DNA of 12,208 bases, taken from JABDOU01 sp041609995. Lineage in GTDB: Bacteria; Actinomycetota; Acidimicrobiia; Spongiisociales; SHLN01. Within the stretch, counting starts at the first letter, position 1. Every line of letters starts with the position of its first letter. The position numbers were made by a program, and so were the translations under genes. The notes under the pieces are model-generated. The model searched no databases. It saw only the letters and a program-made list of their open reading frames with translations, and was not told the DNA's origin. Of the stretch, positions 1 through 6,528 are shown in pieces. The stretch is from positions 1 through 12,208 of the forward strand of contig JBFIPU010000084.1 of assembly GCA_041609995.1 (NCBI GenBank). The letters are read 5' to 3'.

Positions 1-129
1 CGGGACGACAGCGGCGCCATCGACGCCGAGGTCATCCAAACGGGATGGCGTTTCCTCGGCGGCATCATGGAGCCGACCGACTTGGCGGCCGCCACCCCCT
101 CCCTCACGCCCTGTCCGGGCCGGCCCTGA
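1..129 (+). CDS. Possible C-terminal end of an unidentified + strand gene (partial)
   Basis: Frame 1 is open from the window edge to a TGA at 127-129 and gives 42 residues ending in LTPCPGRP. The composition (DAEVIQTGWRFLGGIMEPTD) looks protein-like rather than repetitive, but I recognise no family. A 7-bp inverted repeat (GTCCGGG at 113-119, CCCGGAC at 139-145) straddles the stop codon and could be part of a weak terminator; no T-tract follows. The reading frame is too short to rule out chance in GC-rich DNA. Confidence 0.3.
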   Translation, partial: RDDSGAIDAEVIQTGWRFLGGIMEPTDLAAATPSLTPCPGRP

Positions 130-198
130 CGGAGCCGACCCGGACTGGTGGGGGCTGACGGCTCAGTGGCCGCTTGCCGGGCTCAGTTGGAGTTCTCC

Positions 199-360
199 TC
201 ACCCAAGTGGAGCCCTAATTCCGATTGGCGTCCTGAAGGGGACCAGGTTGGTGAGCACACCCTTCGGGCCTGCCAGGATGTCGGTGAGGTCATCGGTGAA
301 ATCGAACGTGTTGAAGTCCGCGGCCACCATGATCGCGGCGATGTGCGACTGGCATCCGGA
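199..360 (-). pseudogene. Remnant of an EEP-family secreted nuclease gene (GDFN-motif segment)
   Basis: On the minus strand this stretch reads IMVAADFNTFDFTDDLTDIL, a close match to the catalytic VIVAGDFNTFEFTDELTEDL segment of the intact nuclease at 558-2459. At DNA level 281-319 differs from 802-840 at only three of 39 bases by eye. Upstream, the DPDA segment just before the motif lies in a different frame, because about 14 extra bases separate it from the motif; downstream the frame stops at a TGA (199-201) without the rest of the domain. The glycine of the GDFN motif is alanine. It is therefore a broken fragment of a paralogue in the same orientation as the intact gene. Its homology to the intact gene ends near 360. 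Confidence 0.75.
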
Positions 361-574
361 GGCGTTGGCGACCGGCGTGTTCTTCGTACTGAAGGGCGGT
401 TTGTTCCTGCTGAAGGCGACCGGGGTCTGGGACCTCGGGACCGCCCCGGTGTGGCCACTGGTGCTGATCGGCCTCGGCGTCGAGGCGGCGCGGTGCGCGG
501 CGGCGAGTGACGCAGGGGGCGGGCCCCGAAGAGCCCGCCCCCTGCGTCTGCCTGCCGTTACTTCTTTAGCTTGA
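341..574 (+). pseudogene. Fragment resembling a LiaF/DUF5668-type transmembrane hairpin
   Basis: On the + strand, from an ATG at 341, the frame reads a hydrophobic helix pair: ATGVFFVLKGGLFLLKATG, then WDLG, then VWPLVLIGLGVEAAR. This two-helix pattern with a short WDLG-type turn is typical of the membrane hairpins in LiaF-like and DUF5668 proteins. There is no Shine-Dalgarno sequence, and the frame runs through the hairpin at 509-548 to a TGA at 572-574 inside the convergent nuclease gene. Its 5' end also overlaps the decayed nuclease fragment on the other strand. I favour a gene fragment over a functional small protein. It could also be a chance frame. Confidence 0.25.
509..548. terminator. 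Perfect 16-bp GC-rich hairpin, terminator of the nuclease gene
   Basis: The arms 509-524 (GACGCAGGGGGCGGGC) and 533-548 are exact reverse complements with an 8-base loop. The hairpin begins 9 bases past the TAA of the minus-strand nuclease gene (558-560). There is no U-tract on either strand, which is common for actinobacterial hairpin terminators. It could also stop + strand transcription coming from the left. Confidence 0.75.
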
Positions 575-2459
575 GTTGCGCCAGCAGCGGCTCGTGATCG
601 CTGCCGGTCACGTTGATGAACGTGCGGGGGAAATCGACGTTGACGTGCACGACGTCGAAATTGGCCCCGGACCCCACCTCCTTCGTGACGAAGATGTGGT
701 CGAGCATCTGCGAGTTGCCGTCGAAGATAAAGCTGTAGCCGTCACCCTTCTTGGCCTTCTTGTACAGGTTGAACAGCACGGGCTCCGGCCCCGGCAGGTC
801 TTCGGTGAGCTCGTCGGTGAACTCGAACGTGTTGAAGTCCCCGGCGACGATCACGTTGGCATCCGGATCGCTCGAGAGAAGGAAATCGACGTACTGGTTG
901 AGCGCCGTGGTCTCGGCCTCTCGCTCGGCCTCACCAGCCTGCACGAAAGGCTGGGGCCCCCCGAAGATTGGCGTCGAGCCGAACCGCGAGGTGTTGTGGA
1001 CACTGATCACCGTGAACTCCGCCCCTTCGAACTCGAAGAAGCCGACGAGCGGGATCCTGGTCCCGTCGAACGCCGTGGGGTCGGCGCCCGCCGCCGTGAG
1101 TAGGGAAGCGTCCAGCGCCGTGGACCCGAGCAGGTCGACCCGATCCGGGTTAAAGAGGAACGCGTTGCGGATGTTCCCTCCGGGAACGCCGCCCTGTGTC
1201 CCGTCGACCGGATCGACATCGAAGGCCACATAGGTGGGACCGCCCGCGGCGACGATGGAGTCGACGAGCTCCTGCAGCGTCGCGTCCGCCGTCACGACGC
1301 CGTTGTCGGCTTCGCCGCTGTCGTCCTGGATCTCCTGGAGGGCGACCACGTCGGGCGCCTTCAGGTTGTTGGCGATCTGGGAGCCGAGCTCGGCGAACTG
1401 GGCGACGTCGTCCGGCCCCTCGTCATCGAAGACGTCGCCAACCGACAGGTTGAGGACGTTGTACGACGCTACCGTGACCCACTTGTCCTTGGGGTTGATC
1501 GACGTGGTCTCCTCACCGAGCCCCCCGTCGACGACGTCGATCTCCTCGGTGGCGTTGACCTCGTAGTTGCCGAAGCTGTAGCCAACGACACCTGTGACGT
1601 CACCGACCAGGTCGCCGACCTTCACTTGCAGGTTCATGTCGCCCGGATAGAGCGGTGTACCGGAGAGCTGGATCTGCACCCGCTCCGGATTGAGGTCGCC
1701 GTACCCGTCGGCGTCCGCCTGGATCTGGATGCCACCGCGGGCGGTGAGCGCGTTGTTGGGCTCGATGATCTGCGGGTGGCCCTGGTTGGGAACCGTGAAG
1801 AACTCCGCGCTGAAGGTGCCGAAACGCCGGGTCGCGGACACCGCCTGGGCGTCCTCGACCGTCACCAGCATCGCTTCCATGGACTCGTAGAAGTCGATGC
1901 CGTCCTCGTCCGGGTCGAAGTTGTTGGCGGCGTCGTCGGCGGCGAGCTGGAGGTTGATCGGCGGGGCGATCTCGTCTTCGCTGATGACGATCTCGTTAGG
2001 GGGCACGCGCCCACCGAGGCCGATGACGACCGGATCGGGGAACGAGTAGCCGGGCCCGAACATGTCGTTGCAGTCAACGACCCTGACAGTTGGTGCGAAC
2101 ATCTGAGTCGTTGACAGATTGCCGGTACCAGCTCCGCCCGGGATGAACTCGCTCACCGACCCATCCAACTCGACGCACTGTCCGACGCTCCGGGACGAAA
2201 AACCGAAGTCGAAGACGAAGATCGCATCAGACGTGGCGTCGTTGCCGTCGCCAAACGGATCCTGCACGTAGAGGGCCCGGAAACCGATGGCCGTGATGAC
2301 ACCCTGAGTGACTACCGAGTTACCGGCTTCTGGGGACACATGCCCCTCGCCTTGGATGGCATAGATCGGCGTGTGGCCTCCGGCGGATGCTGCTATTGCC
2401 GGTAGCACGGTGAAAACCATCATGGCGGATACGAGAACGGCTATCAGTCTGCGCCGCAT
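558..2459 (-). CDS. Secreted OB-fold / endonuclease-exonuclease-phosphatase (EEP) family protein, 633 aa
   Basis: This is a predicted exported nuclease or phosphodiesterase. An Arg-rich signal peptide (about residues 1-25, ending AIAASA) is followed by an OB-fold-like region of the ExeM/NucH kind (IQGEGHVSPEAG.. at 35-46, continuing to about 130), a linker, and an EEP catalytic domain from about 327. Catalytic-type residues are visible: N334 (SYNVLN), E376 (LQEIQD), H488 (VHNTSR), D541 and N543 (GDFN), D587-H588 (LDH) and D621-H622 (SDHEP). The usual NHxKS motif is replaced by VHNTSRFGSTPIFG, a variant I associate with one branch of the family. The ATG at 2459 is chosen over a TTG twelve codons upstream because it starts the signal peptide and has GGGAG six to seven bases before it. 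A closely related broken copy lies downstream at 199-360. The substrate (DNA, RNA or another phosphodiester) cannot be read from the sequence. Confidence 0.88.
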   Translation of the reverse strand: MRRRLIAVLVSAMMVFTVLPAIAASAGGHTPIYAIQGEGHVSPEAGNSVVTQGVITAIGFRALYVQDPFGDGNDATSDAIFVFDFGFSSRSVGQCVELDGSVSEFIPGGAGTGNLSTTQMFAPTVRVVDCNDMFGPGYSFPDPVVIGLGGRVPPNEIVISEDEIAPPINLQLAADDAANNFDPDEDGIDFYESMEAMLVTVEDAQAVSATRRFGTFSAEFFTVPNQGHPQIIEPNNALTARGGIQIQADADGYGDLNPERVQIQLSGTPLYPGDMNLQVKVGDLVGDVTGVVGYSFGNYEVNATEEIDVVDGGLGEETTSINPKDKWVTVASYNVLNLSVGDVFDDEGPDDVAQFAELGSQIANNLKAPDVVALQEIQDDSGEADNGVVTADATLQELVDSIVAAGGPTYVAFDVDPVDGTQGGVPGGNIRNAFLFNPDRVDLLGSTALDASLLTAAGADPTAFDGTRIPLVGFFEFEGAEFTVISVHNTSRFGSTPIFGGPQPFVQAGEAEREAETTALNQYVDFLLSSDPDANVIVAGDFNTFEFTDELTEDLPGPEPVLFNLYKKAKKGDGYSFIFDGNSQMLDHIFVTKEVGSGANFDVVHVNVDFPRTFINVTGSDHEPLLAQLKLKK

Positions 2460-2467
2460 CGACTTCT

Positions 2468-2491
2468 CCCTCTGTTGCAGAGGGCCCTCTG
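2468..2491 (-). promoter_or_regulatory. Alternating CCCTCTG/CAGAGGG elements overlapping the nuclease ribosome-binding site
   Basis: Three contiguous 7-base elements occur at 2468-2474 (CCCTCTG on +), 2478-2484 (CAGAGGG) and 2485-2491 (CCCTCTG). In the minus-strand mRNA the middle element can pair with the downstream one (7 bp, 3-base loop CAA), which contains the AGGG of the Shine-Dalgarno region of the gene starting at 2459. It can alternatively pair with the upstream one as part of a 14-base palindrome, though with no loop that needs partial opening. The geometry suggests control of translation initiation but no ligand or factor is evident. Confidence 0.4.
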
Positions 2492-2603
2492 ACAACCCTC
2501 CCTTACTCCGAGTTCGATCCTAGTAACACGAAGGGTGGCCGCGCGGTACCAACAGCGTTGCCACTGAGCGGGACCCTCCTAGTTACGGCGCGTCATGGAC
2601 GGG

Positions 2604-3995
2604 TCATGGAGGGGAGCGTTCTGGTGTCCGGGTGAATTGGCGGCCGTCGGGTGAGAGAGCGGTGATACGCCCCGTGAGAGGGTCGCGGCTGATCGACCAT
2701 CCGCCGCGGTGGACCCGGGTGTGATCGCGCCGGCAGAGGAGGATGAGGTCGTGGAGGTCGGTCTTCTTGGATTCCTCAAACGGCGTGAGGTGGTGGGCGT
2801 CGCACCAGCGATGGTCGCGCCGGCAGCTGGGGAACACGCAGTGGCGATCTCGCACGACGAGGCCGGCGCGCTGGGGTTCTGAGATGAACCGAGCGGTGCG
2901 CCCAACATCGAGGATCTGGGATGGGCCGTTGGTGATGACGCGTGTGAGGTGGCTGCTGCAGAGCAGTTCTTCGACGGTATTGCGGGCAATCGGCCCTATG
3001 CCGGGGAGTTCGGACACCGAAACCGGAGACCAGGGCTCGCCCAGCAGAGACGGGAGATCGACAACCACATTCATGTGAGCACGGGTCTTGCTGCGGGAAG
3101 TCGTGTCGGTCACCGCTTCAGCATCTTCGACCAGCTCGATGAGTGCGTCGGCCCTGAGCTGAGCCGCGGAGCGAGGAGCCGGGTCGTCTTTCGGGTCGGG
3201 GGTGACCCGTCGTTCCAGGGCGGCCTGGAGTTGAGCGCCGGCGATGGGGTCGAGGCGGCCGTCCACTACCACCGCACCAGCAAACGTGGCGTGAAGGTGG
3301 AGGTACCGGTTTTCGTGAATGTGGCGGGAAGATGCTCGGCCGAGCTTGTCGTCGGCCATGTTGCCCCACTGTTTGATGACGCTTTCGAACTCGTCTTCGT
3401 CCAACCTTGACGCCGCATCCAACAGAACAGCTTCGTGTTGCTGAAACAACGCGTCTCGGCCCTGGGTGGTGGCCCGCGACAGGATCTCGACCTGGCTCGC
3501 CGACACCATGCCATCTGAAAGGGCCCCGGCAGTGTCGGAGTACCGATGCACGACGTTGGCAGTGCGTACCTGGCGTAGGGCGTCCCGCCGCTTCACCGGG
3601 GTGTTGAAGGCCAACCATGCGGTGGGGCTGAGGGATCCATCGATCCCCCAGGCCCCCTGATGGTCCCACTCGGCCAGACAGCGAAGATACTCGGCCTCGA
3701 GGCGCTCCCGCGCACGCCCCAGCCTTCTCACTCGGTCGCTCAACGCCGACGACAGCCACTCCCGATAATCGTCCGTGCTCAACCGCTCGATCTCCGCCTC
3801 GATCTGCGTGATCGGGTCACGCACCATCGGGTCACGCACCATCGGGTCACGCACTATCGGGTCATTGACCGACCAATGGCGCACCCCGGCCCGATCACCG
3901 CGTGAATCCCACGCCGGTCGATCCAGCGCAGGTCGATCCAACGGCGGTTGATCCAACGGCGAAATCTCGATCGTGTCCGGCTCCGGTGTTGCCAT
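2604..3995 (-). CDS. DUF222 / HNH endonuclease (13E12 repeat family), 463 aa
   Basis: This is an actinobacterial DUF222-HNH protein, a family often present in many copies and related to the mycobacterial REP13E12 repeats; its role is unsettled, with a mobile or genome-rearranging nuclease suspected. The DUF222 region (about residues 70-330) carries the AWLAFNTPVKRRDALRQV and DGMVSASQVEILS segments. The HNH module begins near 382: C386-x4-C391, WCDAHH (H401, H402), LLCRRDH (C421, H424) and VHRGGW (H428). The start at 3995 is chosen because homology-like sequence begins there; there is no Shine-Dalgarno, so the message is probably leaderless. The frame stays open upstream to 4394, but that stretch encodes a TetR scrap and low-complexity sequence. 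The N-terminal linker is expanded by two pentapeptide repeat arrays. The gene sits between a broken TetR gene and an EEP gene, consistent with insertion. Confidence 0.85.
   Translation of the reverse strand: MATPEPDTIEISPLDQPPLDRPALDRPAWDSRGDRAGVRHWSVNDPIVRDPMVRDPMVRDPITQIEAEIERLSTDDYREWLSSALSDRVRRLGRARERLEAEYLRCLAEWDHQGAWGIDGSLSPTAWLAFNTPVKRRDALRQVRTANVVHRYSDTAGALSDGMVSASQVEILSRATTQGRDALFQQHEAVLLDAASRLDEDEFESVIKQWGNMADDKLGRASSRHIHENRYLHLHATFAGAVVVDGRLDPIAGAQLQAALERRVTPDPKDDPAPRSAAQLRADALIELVEDAEAVTDTTSRSKTRAHMNVVVDLPSLLGEPWSPVSVSELPGIGPIARNTVEELLCSSHLTRVITNGPSQILDVGRTARFISEPQRAGLVVRDRHCVFPSCRRDHRWCDAHHLTPFEESKKTDLHDLILLCRRDHTRVHRGGWSISRDPLTGRITALSPDGRQFTRTPERSPP
3811..3870. repeat. 15-bp tandem repeat encoding (RDPMV)n in the HNH protein
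   Basis: The unit ATCGGGTCACGCACC occurs exactly at 3811-3825 and 3826-3840, with one change at 3841-3855 and a partly diverged copy at 3856-3870. The 15-bp period keeps frame and encodes pentapeptides of the type RDPMV/RDPIV in the N-terminal linker of the DUF222-HNH protein. Near-identity of adjacent units implies recent slippage expansion. Confidence 0.85.
3916..3960. repeat. Second 15-bp tandem repeat encoding (PLDRP)n in the HNH protein
   Basis: Units at 3916-3930 (GGTCGATCCAGCGCA), 3931-3945 (GGTCGATCCAACGGC) and 3946-3960 (GGTTGATCCAACGGC) follow each other without gaps, with a more degenerate copy at 3901-3915. They encode PLDQP, PLDRP and ALDRP near the protein N-terminus. Unit sequence differs from the array at 3811-3870 but the period is the same. 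Confidence 0.8.
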
Positions 3996-4306
3996 ACGAG
4001 CAACGTATCCACGAGGTGTGACAAGAAACCACCCAAAGCGCGAGAACGCGAAAACGCCCGATATGCCGAAAGGCCGACTACATGACCCCGCCGTCTTCGA
4101 CCTGTTCAACCGCCCACAGTCACGACAGCCCCAGCCACCGTTGCGGTCGTGAACTACCGATTGGCGGCGGCATCCGTCAATCCGACATCTCGAACAGGGC
4201 GATGTCCGTTCGGGTCGGTGAGACAAGTTGAACAGGGGATGTTCCTGGCTTCTGCCGAGCTGCGGGACCTGGACGAGAACAACAAAAGAGGTCCGACGTG
4301 ACGGCG
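3996..4306. other. Non-coding or decayed interval upstream of the HNH gene
   Basis: Frames here are open but show no recognisable protein, and codon use is erratic. A 10-bp inverted repeat is present: CCTGTTCAAC at 4101-4110 and GTTGAACAGG at 4227-4236, 116 bases apart. A related GAACAGGG word recurs near 4193 and inside the TetR scrap near 4374. I read the stretch as degraded DNA that may hold the HNH gene's promoter close to 3996. A clear -35/-10 pair is not visible. Confidence 0.45.
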
Positions 4307-4420
4307 CTTCGCCGAAGAGGGCCGACCTGCCAGAAAGGTCCTGGACGATGTCGGCCAATTGCTCGAGGAGGTCGAACAGGGGTTTCGTCCGCACGACTGG
4401 GATCGAGTTGGGTCAGCATC
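4307..4420 (-). pseudogene. Frameshifted C-terminal remnant of a TetR-family regulator
   Basis: On the minus strand the DNA reads MLTQLDPSRADET in one frame and then PLFDLLEQLADIVQDL, SGRSALFGEAP in the next frame. This matches the C-terminus of the intact TetR gene at 10156-10758 (LLTHLDPSQANETLFDSL.., ending SALFGDPHS). At DNA level about four in five bases of 4310-4379 agree with the intact gene by eye. One extra base near 4380-4390 breaks the frame, and the stop codon has been lost so the frame continues toward the HNH gene. Nothing upstream of 4420 resembles the rest of a TetR gene, so the helix-turn-helix is absent. Confidence 0.75.
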
Positions 4421-4464
4421 GATCCCAGCCGCTTGGGACGGGCTTGGCATCGTTCACCAAGTCG

Positions 4465-4502
4465 TAAAGCAGGCGGGCCGAGAGACCCACCCGCCTGCTT
4501 TA
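4465..4502 (-). terminator. 13-bp perfect hairpin terminator after the 5'-nucleotidase gene
   Basis: The arms 4465-4477 (TAAAGCAGGCGGG) and 4490-4502 (CCCGCCTGCTTTA) are exact reverse complements around a 12-base loop, placed 11 bases beyond the nucleotidase stop at 4514. Reading leftward the hairpin ends in TTTA, a short U-rich end. This fits an intrinsic terminator closing the nuclease-nucleotidase unit. Confidence 0.8.
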
Positions 4503-4513
4503 CTCAACTCTCG

Positions 4514-6403
4514 TCAAGGCACCTGCGTGATCCTCCCCTCACCTCCTGCCGGATAGTCCGCAGCCGTGATGGTCCCGCCCAGGCCGCCACCGCCGGTGGG
4601 CGCCTGGATGTAGTTCGACAGTGCCTGCTGGTAGCTCGCACCGAGCACCGTGAACGGCGCCGCACCGAAGGGGTATTCGTCGCCGCCGCGAGCGAGGAAG
4701 TCGATCGTGGCCACCGTGATATCCGGGCCGGCCACGACGGCGCCGCCGGTTACCAGCACTGTCCCGTCGTCCAGCTCCACCTCAGTCACCCGGGTGCCAG
4801 TCGAAAGCGTTGTGCAGTTGATGACGTCCTGGCAATACGGAGTGCCGATGGTGTCAAAGGTGAACTCGAACCCTGCGATCTGTGCGAACCGGCCGGATCC
4901 GCCCGGCAACGCCGGCGGCGCAATACGCGACACAGCGTTCTCCAGGATCTCCTTGAACTGGGTCCGCGGGATCGAGGGGAACACCGCCACGAAGTTCGGG
5001 AATGGCACCATCGAGAACGTGTCGAACTCGCTGATCGGGCCGGCGTCGATGATCGAGTCATTCCGAATTCCGCCCCCGTTTTGGAGCGCAACGTCGGGCG
5101 ACGGTACGCCGAATTCGGCGGCGAGCTGGTCTGCCTGCCACAGAAGCGAATCGGCGATGAGGTTGCCCTGGTTCGTCTCGACCGAGCGCACGCTGCTCCT
5201 GCGACCGTCGAGGTCCACTTCGGACGTTGCGATCACGTTTGCTGCCAAGTCGGCGACGAACGCCGCCACCGGGGCTCCAACCCTCTTCTGGAAGACGCGC
5301 TCCGGTTTGACGCCGTCCGGACCGATGCCCTCGCTGACGACCCGCAAGGGACCGCTGCGTTCGTCGTCGACTACCACCACGTTGCCGTCGTCATCGAAGC
5401 CCACCGTCAACTGGCCCACGTACCCGTATTGGCCGGAGGTCGTTACCACCGGGACATCGTTGCCGTCGGCGTCGGTTGCGATGATCGGGTACGGCCCTTC
5501 GACGTCGCCCGGACCGTCGCTGGGCAATAGCAGATCGTCGGGGTTGGCAAGGAGCTCGTCACCGCCTCCGGCAATCATGACATCAACGCCGGTCAGCTGC
5601 TGGGCCAGCGCCACGTCGCCGTCGACGTCCTGCAGATGGCTGATCAGCACGATCTTGTCGACACCGGCCGCTTCAGCGGCATCGACTTCGGCCTGCACAG
5701 CCGGCATCACCTGGTTGACCACCACGTTACGCGGCGATGAAATGAAGGGGAGGTTCTCGGTGGTCGCGCCGATGATGGCGATCCATTCGCCCTTCTCCTT
5801 GACGATGGTGCTCTTGGCTATCTCGCCATTGTCTACCAGGGCCTGCAGGCCCGGCTCACCGCTGAAATCGAGGTTGGCGCTCAGGTATGGCGGCTTCCCG
5901 GGCTTCCGGAAGCCATCGGAAATGAACTCCTCGAGTAGGTCCGGCCCGAAGTCGAAATCGTGGTTGCCGAGATCGATCGCGTCGTACTTGAGCATGTCGA
6001 GCGCCAGCGCGTCGTACCAGATTCGGTCCCGGACGCTGGCACTGAACTCCGGCCCTGCGAGGAAGTTGTCACCAGAAGAAACGAAGATCACACCGCGCTT
6101 GGTGGTGTCTCCCTTTGGCTTGATCTGGGCACTCACCTCGGCGTTGAACCGTACGGTGGCGAAATGAGCAACGCCGCCCTCGGTCCCGATGACGCTGTCA
6201 TCCGCATCGAGTACCTCGCTCGGCAACACCTCCGACTCACCGTCGTTGTTGTGCAGAACTGTCAACCAGAAATCGACTTGATCGTCCGGCTTGTCTGCTG
6301 CGGCGGATCCCCCGCCGACGAGCAATACTGCGACCATGGATAGCGTCGCCAGCAGGGCGAGGAGCCGCCAGCGCCGGCGACCCGCCCAGATTGTAAATGG
6401 CAT
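4514..6403 (-). CDS. Secreted 5'-nucleotidase / metallophosphatase (UshA-like) family protein, 629 aa
   Basis: The family removes phosphate from nucleotides outside the cytoplasm. A signal peptide (WAGRRRWRLL.. to GGSAAADK, residues 7-38) precedes a calcineurin-like phosphoesterase domain: LTVLHNNDGESEVL (47-60), GDNF (111-114), DLGNHDFDFG (144-153) and ISHLQ (254-258). The C-terminal 5'-nucleotidase domain has ETNQGNLIADSLL (409-421), QNGGGIRND (441-449), FDTFSMVPFPN (460-470) and ATIDFLARGGDEYP (565-578). Two canonical metal sites are altered: the usual D-x-H motif reads D54-G-E56, and the GHxH motif is replaced by GGGDELLAN (279-287). ATG at 6403 is preferred because it starts the signal peptide and has AGGGA just upstream. 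It lies 125 bases downstream of the large nuclease gene with no clear terminator between, so the two are probably co-transcribed. A 6-bp hairpin (6429-6444) lies in its leader. Confidence 0.87.
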   Translation of the reverse strand: MPFTIWAGRRRWRLLALLATLSMVAVLLVGGGSAAADKPDDQVDFWLTVLHNNDGESEVLPSEVLDADDSVIGTEGGVAHFATVRFNAEVSAQIKPKGDTTKRGVIFVSSGDNFLAGPEFSASVRDRIWYDALALDMLKYDAIDLGNHDFDFGPDLLEEFISDGFRKPGKPPYLSANLDFSGEPGLQALVDNGEIAKSTIVKEKGEWIAIIGATTENLPFISSPRNVVVNQVMPAVQAEVDAAEAAGVDKIVLISHLQDVDGDVALAQQLTGVDVMIAGGGDELLANPDDLLLPSDGPGDVEGPYPIIATDADGNDVPVVTTSGQYGYVGQLTVGFDDDGNVVVVDDERSGPLRVVSEGIGPDGVKPERVFQKRVGAPVAAFVADLAANVIATSEVDLDGRRSSVRSVETNQGNLIADSLLWQADQLAAEFGVPSPDVALQNGGGIRNDSIIDAGPISEFDTFSMVPFPNFVAVFPSIPRTQFKEILENAVSRIAPPALPGGSGRFAQIAGFEFTFDTIGTPYCQDVINCTTLSTGTRVTEVELDDGTVLVTGGAVVAGPDITVATIDFLARGGDEYPFGAAPFTVLGASYQQALSNYIQAPTGGGGLGGTITAADYPAGGEGRITQVP

Positions 6404-6528
6404 CGTCCCTATTCCCTTCTCTCTACCCTCGGCCATGCGGCCGACGTTGACTCGCGAGCCTGAGCCCGCATTGATCCTTTTTCGTGTAGTCACGGCGGAG
6501 ACGGGATTGTTACCCGGCCCCTTGCTAC

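Noticed and set aside
3996..4394. N-terminal extension of the HNH protein up to 4394
   Set aside because: The extra 133 codons contain a scrap of a TetR C-terminus and low-complexity sequence, and DUF222 proteins normally begin near the 3995 start.
4298..5530. A 410-codon + strand frame spanning the TetR scrap and the nucleotidase gene
   Set aside because: It crosses a terminator hairpin and is antisense to conserved coding sequence; its translation resembles the GC-driven pattern of shadow frames.
4650..6167. A 505-codon open frame on the + strand opposite the nucleotidase gene
   Set aside because: It is Ser/Thr/Pro/Arg-rich with no recognisable motif and lies wholly antisense to a gene with clear family motifs; open antisense frames are expected at this GC content.
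6404..6528. Terminator between the large nuclease and the nucleotidase
   Set aside because: Only short stems (4-6 bp) such as 6429-6444 are present, without a T-tract; I do not call a terminator.
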